A stretch of 64,000 nt of DNA from an uncultured Chloroflexota bacterium (lineage in GTDB: Bacteria; Chloroflexota; Anaerolineae; Anaerolineales; Anaerolineaceae), in contig CADACE010000009.1 in the NCBI GenBank assembly GCA_902786265.1, positions 1 to 64,000 of the forward strand, given 5' to 3'. A program made the position numbers and the translations under genes. This document shows positions 45,601 to 49,258 of the stretch, piece after piece (within the stretch, counting starts at the first letter, position 1; every line of letters starts with the position of its first letter). The notes beneath the pieces are model-generated. The model saw nothing but the letters and a program-made list of their open reading frames with translations, did not search any database and was not told the DNA's origin.

Positions 45601-47436
45601 CAGCCGTATTCGCGGATCGAACTGCATTCAATTCCCTCTTCCGGAACTGATGCCGTTGTCGGGATCTATTTCCCCGGCACTCCCTATTTTGATGATGTGT
45701 TGGTAACGGGTAACATAGACATGCAGCATGATGCGGATACCTATACATATTCCTATGTGATAAAGAATCTGGAAAACCTGGTCCGGTCAAATGACGCCAG
45801 GATGCGGGCAGATCTTTGCAGTGATGCCGCAGGTGCCGTGCAGTCAAACGAAAGCGGATTCGTGAAGATCAGTTCAACGATCGACCTGCAGGATCTGCTT
45901 GTTGTTGTCGACGCGAATCAGAAAAATTATGCATTCGGAAAGATGGTCTACAGATTCGCAGATTTTGCGAAGATCTATGACCTCTGGCCGGCCTACTATA
46001 TGAACGTCAGAGGAAATTGGCCCGGGGGAGTCAGGTTCGGACATATTGATGTTGAAACCGGCGCGTTGGGAACTGATGCCCGGAACTCCTTCGGTAATGC
46101 TGTATTTACACCTGAGAGGGATGGAGATACGCATACATTACAAATCACTATGGTGGATGTGAATGTACATGAAGATACGAGTCAGGTTGCAGTCTATTAC
46201 AATGACGGAAGCAACGGTTATCCCGTGGATGATGTCTTCCAAGAGAGTACAACAGGAAGTGTCATCCCAACCGTCGCGACGCCGGGCATCAGCATTACCA
46301 GGGCATTCAAGCATCCTCTTTCCGTTGGCGGATCCATTGTATCGGCTGCAGATATCTCCTTCACGCTGACCGGGTATGATGATCTTCTTGATAAATGGGG
46401 AGTCTATAAGTCAATTGAATTACGCTCAAAAAATGGCAACACCAGCGGTGTATGTCAGATCAATCTTCCCTGGGATCCCGAACATCCATCCATGACCTGC
46501 AGCGGAACGGTCACGAAGGAAGGAAATACTTTCTCAATAAAAGACTGGCGTGGACTTACCTCTTCTTCCGATTTCTCTGTAGAAGTTGCCCTGGTCAGTA
46601 AATATTCGGATATCGCAGGCGCGAGAAATGAGAAGGATTACGAAAAGACCGGTTTGGAGGTTAGAATTTCAGACGCATTGTTAATGGATAGTAAATACCG
46701 GTTTATGAAGATAACCCTGACTCCGGAGGATCCGGAATATTCCTTTGCGTTATCTGATGTGAGGATCGCATCGGGCGAGACCTGCAAATATAATGTGTCG
46801 ACCGGTGAAAATACCTGCGGCTGCAGAATAGAAAAAACAGAAAGCGGCGGTTCGGTCCAGCTGAGTGTTGAAGGCTGGGAACGCACGGGCAGCGATTTGA
46901 GCTATGTTTATCAGGTTACGTATTTGGAGGATGATTATTTTTATTATGCTTCGGCTCGGCAATCCTGTGATACGGTAAGTTTGCCGACAGTCGAGATCAA
47001 CAACATAGACGCTGCGAACAAAACAATCGATATCAGAATCGATCGTTACACAGATTACTTCAGCAAGTATTCGATCATCGATGCGGTCGTAATGCGATCG
47101 CTTGGAACATTATATTCATCTGCTACAAACTTTGTTCCATCACAGGTACCTGACGGACAAACGATACCCGGATTAGATGGTATGATGATCACCAGGAACG
47201 GCGATCAGTTCCATGTTTCAAATCATCCTTATATGTCCAGTCGGTATAGGTCCATGAAGGTTTACCTTGATAGTGTCCCGTATGATACCGGAAGTGGCAA
47301 TAGATGGTATTGGCCTGATGAATCGATATACGCTGAGGTACCGCTGACTTCCGGTTTCACATCTCCGGCACCGTCAAATTCAGGCGCGTCGGTCTCGATT
47401 TCGGTCGGGGATCTCCAGCCGATCGGAGGACAATAA
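27667..47436 (+). CDS. Giant (~6,590-residue) FHA-TM-Ig-repeat surface protein
   Basis: One uninterrupted frame of 19.8 kb. Residues about 5-95 are FHA-like (NIGSDAGNDIVLMG ... GTFHAMM ... FVNGHSI), with Ser in place of the phosphate-binding Arg. Residues about 125-235 resemble a CARDB/NEW3-type Ig domain (SVEYELTVTNAGPLVANMQL). A single TM helix follows at about 350-378 (TYVLLLIVALLLILGLFVF). After it come Ig-like domains, a Lys/Glu-rich linker (about 845-870), and from nt 30430 onwards more than 40 Ig-like modules: first about 30 of one type (GTIKFTxGSxTCTLDI ... VKAEYSGDxxFNPSxS), then eight alternating pairs of two divergent types. There is no C-terminal anchor or sorting signal. Topology by inference: FHA inside, repeats outside. 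Start 27667 has GGAG 10 nt upstream; ATG 27658 is too close to it. Likely an adhesin or target-contact stalk. Confidence 0.88.
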   Translation: MNGETFSGEFAFSQPVINIGSDAGNDIVLMGSSVGTFHAMMHYDSNRWFVASLDPEKKTFVNGHSIDANGASLQSGSVLTIGDYRMTVRLNGINTDIIVQFQGQLGSEAIAAHQVNAEANIQLAINGTPPTEINAGGSVEYELTVTNAGPLVANMQLQLQGVPTAWVQIIPPVINLNEGRRGSFVVRISPPRDSSAEAGVYNIHFVATSPNYPRETATADTTLNVLPYTEFMLNGPMPRVLKLSRRKPSQIADLVVINNSNSTSNFMVQTYDDANELQFTYERGGAGMYQNQEIVSVRAGDHVRVPIAVTSKKIPFVAFSSHVRHYSVNVTPSDRPGESQSVIGEVNVRPFIRTYVLLLIVALLLILGLFVFQPYIRQFDGAEGKRTQVVLAGSSAQIRWRVSILASKVTLDDGSGPQEVSKNGSMYVSPSSSTTYVLRSENILSRFLGFEHTKSLQVLSIPNRPKINLFTTDAAEALFNQNVTFSWAVEPNADKATIMINKQAGELPPEQYSASQQETLTSDTLAAIKAENSSGYEMKSIFVSVSPDVIDLLRYAVWVRPNGIAVPNDNDTRKQTRWGSLQFTTDTSGTLKPASSNPQPAAQSNTLEIPDNFNNTAGTVQSYNPEQLSLNGQAIQPTPYSYTPPVQGAPSTELLVGPSVTRERTDRNPSDSSGLDISSVMHQDSAPVTSPEGTGNGFDPNFTIKLMEVIEDPMSESGYRVIDYFPDYQLQPGEQILVEWNVKGVAKVKIDNLSDDLKNSGAEYANPEKAVTYVLHAQVGDVEQAYSLPVRVAGDADNGEGSGLNCELKANATTLKVPGTVMLTWKGGGNGRVQLVSSAKAESDSADAEKKKEEEAKEKGEKYEKPTQPQPLEGGVIADYLQPSGFMRVNVDKQTTFMLNCYDSSNNVICTKSVEVKYEGGNDKADLKLEIVSVTDSEGVERPVYTVGQTVQYTVRVSGFDAKKVPSGNVTISDSVSSCSVTLPTVTCSVQAKKTGKPLTLTAVYSGDDNYNKATAYGRETVIDKLTSTTEIQAALKPAADRVNMITQLKYDAENEYGLVPSGTITFTAGSGTCDLDVLKDTLTCDGKVVEMDNDPYWFRITDMLLADAAADRITAAYKGDDYFSPSTSTATLFQKISTNLSVKDDPMPYKRDNTHADFTTVLDWDWGDWLDEGQSIEDSDDLVASLLKIQDANGDEESKYVTPSGTLTFTSLNKDGSEQGKCVGNLGENSEGKRIINLKCDGNISIIDNSKAKKSKEESNINYEIELKNLLVATTSDRIKVDYSGDALFNASTYTKIYETIPTSLTIESPVKYPENKIRLDVNLKVRNVEDEDKVPESKIFTGTITFRTGNKGSSSTHESDDTSVSYTAEACVFNIDSESFENCSGKFVKKEILKENENHEKDVKYYLEDIVFNGETGDTITAEYSGDSFFEPSTSQSVQFSVIDKIFTTSVINTAYKTDESHVTVISELTWDPDDNESVPTGTVTYTIGSGTCVLTFTEPENPKLTCEKENVNIDPVNKEDLAKGKIQFTIEKMQIADKTADRVTAAYSGDSLFNPSTSEAFLFRKVGTVTKIIEAYKPSASIANIVASLTRNETDWDDAGCNNEGVSCPDMTGTLTFTVINPYNQDSKGKTETKCTLDIVKKTMDCTGTVNVEGDEYHVLNMLLEDQLADRVKIDYSGDAFYYASTAAETLFNRVLTETVITNAEKKTIRDKKYTDFTVDLTWMDKPLNDATPTGTITFTAGNFTCDLDVESGKLGCEGKVAQYGSRFVIEGMSLGDEDPDSIQAEYSGDSAFHPSISEPWKFGTIDTEIEITRAFKPDDTLANLIALLTWDEAAAGGRTPTGTITFIASNSMVDTVTCVYNMDTAPKEFSCRGTITDNDYEFTIENMPVGQISADRVRAIYSGDDNFNPSTSKMVMFKTVGTAINIKDASKTADNVVSMTTNLTWDEFVSGGIRPSGRIIYTSGTRTCTLDISGEKFKFIDCDGSAEYTYSEADKKLSITIEKLPMTGAGSSIKAVYSGSGAYLKSESPEVNFGKIGTELEIDDSKTYKTDTSHVNVEADLKWKKEDAGEQNPSGTVTFTIGSTACTLNITANTLSGCEAAKFNVTGPEDDPEDPAFSKYHLTLGDVLFEGTADRVKAEYSGDAAFNPSSSTSLFKTVPTEIIITNDDTYKPYRPNAGYANFNTILTWDEEQAAGRTPGGTITFTPVNSTACVYIISTGKMDCEGKVTYVTDHYEIRNLLMSNSNSDRIQAKYSGDGFFEESTSTTVLFDMSDTATKIMNAAKSPENVVDMNVSVTSTKSHPDGRQPVGTIVFTSGTKTCTLDISGSPARFTDCEGTVVYNIDGNYYEIHGLVMGASAGESIFAKYSGDSFFKESVSPTVDFTKVDTELEITKAYKPGSQNLLDLVVALSWDKTKAENKAPTGTIQFTIGSDTCVLSKLETDEPGFNCKGENTKITREKSEPGDSDTWSYTWTIANILLTNNTADRVKAEYKGDAIFNPSSSDTVLFKTVPTEIAVSSAFKTGTDHADIAAALSWDNGLAEGRVPSGTIKFTAGSGSCTLDIETKALSCEPKTGTVSDDRKTYSVIGMLLDDKTADRVSVEYSGDGFFEPSVSSKVLFRTIPTDLMISNAKLTPPGFISLTADLSWIDTPPVGKTPGGTIKFTSGTGTCTLDISASPVKFTDCDGRVVSTVSEDGKKQTYTITNMFFGGKAGTDVKAEYSGDGLFLSSASDKLAFNKLDTTLVISDAYKPEVSLANSTVTLSWLEEDAGGNKPSGTVKLTIGGSTCTLNMADDSFSCSGESTKITRSEGETVSDAKTYGYIRWVFENVLLSDEKADRIKAEYSGDTFFNDSSSVTVLFKTIPTDLTITNGDKKSSGLIDLTMDLSWTDTPPANVLPDGTIKLTSGSSTCTVSLSGDTARLTDCQGNSPVVTVSADRKKLTISMTGLNMGEKTGDGVKAEYSGNSIFLASASDSLFFNKINTTLTIDPNEVYKSGEGLLNMISKLSWDAEKAGGKLPTGTITYTIGSDSCVLDIETKAFTCSGTDTDIQRTDADGSFEWAFKNILLSNNTADRVKAVYSGDGAFNTSSSITVLFKTVETTLNIYDQSKAFSRVNMTVALSWVDAAPKDKKPVGTIKLIAGSSSCSMDMGADPLKLDCDANASVTLLPSDPDDPQKVSYRIENFTYFGAGVEIIQSQYSGDGCFLPSESNKIAFNKIDTKLTINGSAISKPDEQTANLNVTLSSDDMQADVDEMTGTIKFTIGSDTCTYDITAQTFTCSGETTKITPVKDPENRKITWTFDNVVLSAGNNADRVKADYSGNDGYNPSTSPIVFFTKVNTSLAIPSATKSNAGLITMTGEFSWIETPPAGKIPGGTIKFVSGTAVCTLDINADPLKFSDCPGTVTVNKDEENKKYTYTVTDMNMGDKVGDEIKLEYSGDGTFQPSSSDPYSFIKVDTKLVIDANETFRTNDLTATVLASLTWTKADADGKTPTGTVKFTIGPDVCTLDIVSEEFNCYGAATIIKIQDIPTEAADPETGKSLSIKEIMLSTGNNADRIKAEYSGDAIFNPSASSTVLFKTIETELDIHDQKKLPTDLVKLATDLTWEDTPPEGKTPAGTIKYTSGNASCTLNLASKKFTDCEGTVEITFNDGIATVQVTNLNMGVGIGNTIKAEYSGDGCFLASGSVEEELVYTKVDTNTNIKDLAKTTAGIIDMTITVHPEEVRPDGLDPMGTIKITSGSKTCTLDITSDPPKISDPDNCQAAGIVKSGESYKITGLNMGSGIGTGIKAEYSGDSYFNKSTSPTVDFLKLDTFLFIEKAVKMIDYDKSPAVTTADFTVSLIWDTDESVKEAPTGTVVLTIGSDTCTMDIVNKTINCSTSSTYITEESSLQYGYYVWNLYDVLLSTGNNADRVKAEYSGDATFNPTKSDTEMFTTVPTTLAITLAEKPDADHATLNADLTWEESANVEGRTPTGTVKFTAGSGSCTLTLSTKALSCEKGGVTVSGSEAGKLHMEILSMLLDDKTADRVSAEYSGDGYFVASTSTKVIFKKYDVTLEITQITDESGKEHGYFIPEQKVRVVTNLAGAQESPTPTGTITVSIDTATCTMTLPQNTCDITLPKLTGDIPVKAVYGGDNSYNGSNAESSVTIKEKQPLQLQIVNIIDSQDVEHGKEDNVYGRGQKVTVTLGISGHDPLEIPTGDITVKMGTTGTPVDCEENWPDTATCKLTMPADPGTYDLTAEYGGNTYYEKAVADPWKIIVDKSDITFKIDSISNGIRAGEDTYIRQSYYVYTWTGADTGTGQNVQVCIKFEDFDPAVLPDYSKVQIKDKNRDNLNPLIQFTAGQQCGTFNTEVYKNYLHDMELNEPITVTLVAEFTGDANYMAKKVEEPTYVYNRISPKFELLHTYTFYDDQSKGTITFELSPDTDIPERYDRYGDVILSQDKTTDASEPHVFVRFDFRNVKYVFDLATSKLYDVTTGLPNPLDIVLTKTDNVYILDNVPFPAGNEGDPITAKYDGNRYFYDKESSGTIVTEPGGFTRIELADVLKINNPAENKNIGHMFLKADLYYDTNKSRTHDGALPVGHLEIKTDADGLGSTPRTCTFTVSQEQTVGIVKCGESESSGTATLQGNHIHFEIRDLDVQKNAGRVEVQFITEDLLFESSAAAEENITTEDRPAIQFSENGAEKITNTTANLEFRVKDMGSLTRAYGVYNQIEIGSGYDNASNEKVIRDTCIMLHGSDTYSWKDDKCSGEITRTESSSGGLYTYVYKITNFSGIITYDPDNDAVDTRAFLKLRNDFGDITDAEFPTDSTPYWHKKVPVTLEVRDVLKYMEKKAFLTLDINYDESQPESFDKYPRGTIELEYSYEGIDVPKQCYIYWDEEDADPQRVCEGARLTHSVPLGDQWIVNVDVESLPGMPEYSRIRLRMLADDYYEESPWTDYAGFTKESPEIEIRNAWHTGAANEVFTDFTITGMGTLSEKYLVNKEIRLTSKAGGKTCTYDLINRGFNEDTCQGTITVSGTTYTIKNLAGLYTANDSELSVAVTSEYLEEAEFAHKEKAYGKLETGIVISDTLKVKPFSANDTHAFLTVDFRYDAEVGGRYGVEPSGTLTFSATGGSCTYNLRTKTASGCVVEKVESASSDGLLHLLVKNLIVAGNATVVNVSYADDAYFAEKDESRGFDHEAHPNIHITDAIKTTSTKADVTLVVTDPEILANVYGSFFRQIRIGSNGTRFSYINIGNIMTGGGTSGTASIINGNGTVTWTKESTGYYTFEIKNWTGPIAATDWNCYAALVSSYLEESEYPHDECEFEHRTSGPVTMSVSDIYAAQVKHIYLTAVMNYDPDIADSYNEVPTGTLTINADGGSVKTCAFDLKADPATFDCGTVELDSTGHKATFVFRNYEVSGSVNTVGVKYNGDVYFNASDENSGPVITADPEITIEYPIMTRESDNSAHGYVAFTINGIGEGSYPEMYNIYPRIRLISRSSSNRRYCYLERATLSFTSDCLADEITLSGNQYVIKNLRGRMVDGSNFIQSNDNYVGVALFPYGEGWTGETSSSYPVNEVYWWWRISISGELTDVIKYSRDHAAVTTTLSLSETGQQAADFWGMSPAMAAGTMEFKAGSTTCTVDLATETFTGCEGEVEVTGNAPVTIKVWNLRATDLGPSLLIAEYHPNRFFDHWQQQYVTFRDNIPAVTIDSATKTAHTKANVTVTVNGNEYADIYGPLYDRIRLAAHNGAYTEIDISGILAGSETSGTIPGTSGFESANWTRDGYNVTFNVTGWKENITADDKQCTAWLGNSDVSVLPIDHSPKSDPKDFSNQKGSITITKKNDGLRAVNDNAYLDVVLDYDPDTAAAFRKPYGKVTFMAQDSALHKWIKTCTYDLNYLGDLVCEGGGSGSATVIEKDDDNHNATIRLKSFHIYNAGSIYVTTTDDDYYTDSNGNIPVTKEIPTITVSAPVKRTDSRGYTKGWVEFTIKSGPLTEYYQPYSRIELHSIPSSGTDAVVGIYFPGTPYFDDVLVTGNIDMQHDADTYTYSYVIKNLENLVRSNDARMRADLCSDAAGAVQSNESGFVKISSTIDLQDLLVVVDANQKNYAFGKMVYRFADFAKIYDLWPAYYMNVRGNWPGGVRFGHIDVETGALGTDARNSFGNAVFTPERDGDTHTLQITMVDVNVHEDTSQVAVYYNDGSNGYPVDDVFQESTTGSVIPTVATPGISITRAFKHPLSVGGSIVSAADISFTLTGYDDLLDKWGVYKSIELRSKNGNTSGVCQINLPWDPEHPSMTCSGTVTKEGNTFSIKDWRGLTSSSDFSVEVALVSKYSDIAGARNEKDYEKTGLEVRISDALLMDSKYRFMKITLTPEDPEYSFALSDVRIASGETCKYNVSTGENTCGCRIEKTESGGSVQLSVEGWERTGSDLSYVYQVTYLEDDYFYYASARQSCDTVSLPTVEINNIDAANKTIDIRIDRYTDYFSKYSIIDAVVMRSLGTLYSSATNFVPSQVPDGQTIPGLDGMMITRNGDQFHVSNHPYMSSRYRSMKVYLDSVPYDTGSGNRWYWPDESIYAEVPLTSGFTSPAPSNSGASVSISVGDLQPIGGQ
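30430..40450 (+). repeat. About 28 tandem Ig-like modules (type 1) within the giant gene
   Basis: A module of roughly 110 residues recurs with the signature (I/V)KAEYSGDxxFNPS near its end and GTxxFTxGSxTCTLDI near its middle, each usually carrying two cysteines (TCTLDI and, 12-18 residues later, DCxG or SCxG). Counting the YSGD-like signature by eye gives 28 copies up to about 40400. Copies are diverged at DNA level, so this is an old array with local recent exchange (see the AT-rich block at 31.1-32.8 kb). Confidence 0.85.
41270..47400 (+). repeat. Eight alternating A/B pairs of divergent Ig-like modules
   Basis: In the last third of the giant protein two module types alternate. Type A has an opening like ISDTLKV...HAFLTVDFRYD and the middle PSGTLTF...CTYNL. 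Type B opens like NIHITDAIKTTSTKADVTL, has a Y-x(2,6)-RIRL core and ends with KNLxGxIxxxD plus a Y-LEE-type tail. Eight openings of each type are visible between about 41270 and 47400. Confidence 0.65.
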
Positions 47437-47452
47437 AAACAGAAGGCAAAAC

Positions 47453-47481
47453 GGGGACTGTCCCTTCATGGGACTGTCCCC
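47453..47481. repeat. GGGGACTGTCCC hairpin after the giant gene
   Basis: GGGGACTGTCCC (47453-47464) and GGGACTGTCCCC (47470-47481) fold into an 11-bp stem with a single T-T mismatch and the loop TTCAT. It lies 16 nt after the giant gene stop and lacks a T-run. It may act as a transcript end or mRNA-protecting hairpin. Member of the dispersed palindrome family. Confidence 0.7.
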
Positions 47482-47608
47482 GGGAATGCTGTGAAAGGAA
47501 ACAATGCTCAGTTGGTATCTGTGATTGGGTGCAAGCAGATAAATCGGAATTGTGAGGGGGGCTGTTTGGCAGCAATTGTCATAAACAGACCGTTTTACAG
47601 AATAAAAA

Positions 47609-47663
47609 TACATAAAAAGTGCATAAAAAATGCATATAAACTGCGTATAAGGTGTATAATAAA
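47609..47663. promoter_or_regulatory. Five phased 11-bp iterons with embedded -10 box
   Basis: Units start at 47609, 47620, 47631, 47642 and 47653: TACATAAAAAG, TGCATAAAAAA, TGCATATAAAC, TGCGTATAAGG, TGTATAATAAA. The last contains TATAAT (47655-47660). The spacing is one helical turn, so a protein could bind along one face or the A-tracts could bend the DNA. The AlbA_2/HTH regulator starts 51 bp downstream, so autoregulation is the simplest reading. Confidence 0.65.
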
Positions 47664-47713
47664 AACTGCGAAGCGTTTCGTGGAAATGAAAAAACAGGAA
47701 CCGGAAATAAGAT

Positions 47714-49174
47714 ATGAACCTTTCGGATGAATTGTTTGATCAGATACAAAAGGGTGAGTCATTGACTGTTGAGTTTAAAAAATCAACCAATGACATCACT
47801 TCTGATGTCTATGATACGGTCTGCGCCTTTTCAAACAGGGAAGGCGGTTATATCTTTCTGGGCATCAGCGATAACGGAACGATTCTCGGTGTTAATCCCG
47901 ATGCGGTTGAAAAAATCAAAAAGAATTTTGTCACCAGTATCAACAATCCCAATAAGTTTTATCCGCCCTTGTATCTCAGTCTTGCGGAATATGAATATGA
48001 CGGGAAGATCATTCTGTATACTTATGTTCCTGTTGGAACGACAGTTTACCGCAATGCGGGCAGGATCTTTGACCGGAATAATGAATCTGATATTGATATC
48101 ACAAACAATGCTGATCTGGTTTTTCGCCTGTACGCGAGAAAACAGGAGAGTTTCTTTGTGAATAAGGTCTATCCTGTTTTCAAGGTGGCCGACCTTCGCC
48201 ATGATCTGATAGAAAGGGCAAGGCACCGGACACGGAATGATCATCCATGGCGGAGTATGGATGATGAAGCGCTGCTGCGAAGCGCGAAACTGATTCTTTC
48301 CGACAGGATGACCGGAAAAGAAGGCATCACGCTCGCTTCGATCCTGCTGTTCGGCCCTGATCAGCTGATCTACTCTGTGCTGCCGCAGCATAAAACGGAC
48401 GCGCTGGTTCGTGTCTATAATACGGACCGATATGATGACCGTGATATCATTGAAACCAACCTGCTTGATTCCTATGACCGCCTGATGGATTTTGGTAAAA
48501 AACACCTGAATGATACCTTTACGCTGGATGGCATTCAGCGCGTCAGTTCCCGGGACCGGATCCTGCGGGAAGTGATCGGGAACCTGCTGGCTCATCGTGA
48601 TTTCAGTTCCGGTTTTATAGCCAGCATGGTTATTGAGCGGAAACAGCTGGTAATAAAAAACGGGAATGTCGCCAATGGTTTCGGCAGTTTGAAACTGAAT
48701 TCTTTCAAACCTTTTCCGAAGAATCCTCCTATTGCGGATGTTTTCCGCGAAATCGGCTGGGCAGATGAACTCGGCAGTGGAATGAGGAATACTTATAAAT
48801 ATACAAAGCTTTACAGCGGTGCTGAACCGCAGTTTATAGAAGGCGATTTGTTTCAGACAATCATTCCTCTTTCCACCGGCTCTGAAATCAAGGTCGGTCC
48901 GGGTGAAAATATGGTAAGGGAAGATGAAATGCCGTATTCCCCCGGGTCGTTAGAAGGGAAATGGCATAAAAAAAATTTTGAAGGCATAAGTAAAACGGAA
49001 ATGATGATATTGAAGATGGTTTCAGATTCTCCGGATATAACGATTGCCGAAATTGCCAAAAAAATTGGTGCCGCGGACAGAACTGTGGCTTCAAATATCA
49101 GAAAATTGAAAGATAAAAACATTTTGACCCGCATGGGCGGGAAAAAAGGCGGTTATTGGAAAATAACGATGTGA
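47714..49174 (+). CDS. AlbA_2 (Schlafen-like) ATP-binding transcriptional regulator
   Basis: 486 residues. The N-terminal AlbA_2/Schlafen-type domain (about 8-130) shows ESLTVEFKKSTNDITSDVY, AFSNREGGYIFLGISDNG and VNPDAVEKI. A middle region follows, then an HATPase-like C-terminal helicase/regulator segment with EVIGNLLAHRDFS and ADELGSGMRNTYKY. The last 60 residues are a winged helix-turn-helix (ITIAEIAKKIGAADRTVASNIRKL). This architecture is common in predicted transcriptional regulators of surface, mobile and defence loci. The direct partner is unknown. It sits between two giant surface-protein genes behind phased iterons, so it is the best candidate for their local control. Confidence 0.85.
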   Translation: MNLSDELFDQIQKGESLTVEFKKSTNDITSDVYDTVCAFSNREGGYIFLGISDNGTILGVNPDAVEKIKKNFVTSINNPNKFYPPLYLSLAEYEYDGKIILYTYVPVGTTVYRNAGRIFDRNNESDIDITNNADLVFRLYARKQESFFVNKVYPVFKVADLRHDLIERARHRTRNDHPWRSMDDEALLRSAKLILSDRMTGKEGITLASILLFGPDQLIYSVLPQHKTDALVRVYNTDRYDDRDIIETNLLDSYDRLMDFGKKHLNDTFTLDGIQRVSSRDRILREVIGNLLAHRDFSSGFIASMVIERKQLVIKNGNVANGFGSLKLNSFKPFPKNPPIADVFREIGWADELGSGMRNTYKYTKLYSGAEPQFIEGDLFQTIIPLSTGSEIKVGPGENMVREDEMPYSPGSLEGKWHKKNFEGISKTEMMILKMVSDSPDITIAEIAKKIGAADRTVASNIRKLKDKNILTRMGGKKGGYWKITM

Positions 49175-49258
49175 TTTGATCATTTTGTAATAAAATGACA
49201 GAAAAGAATGATGAACGGCGGCCGGTGATAAACCGTATCTATGAATGAGAGAACTGGT

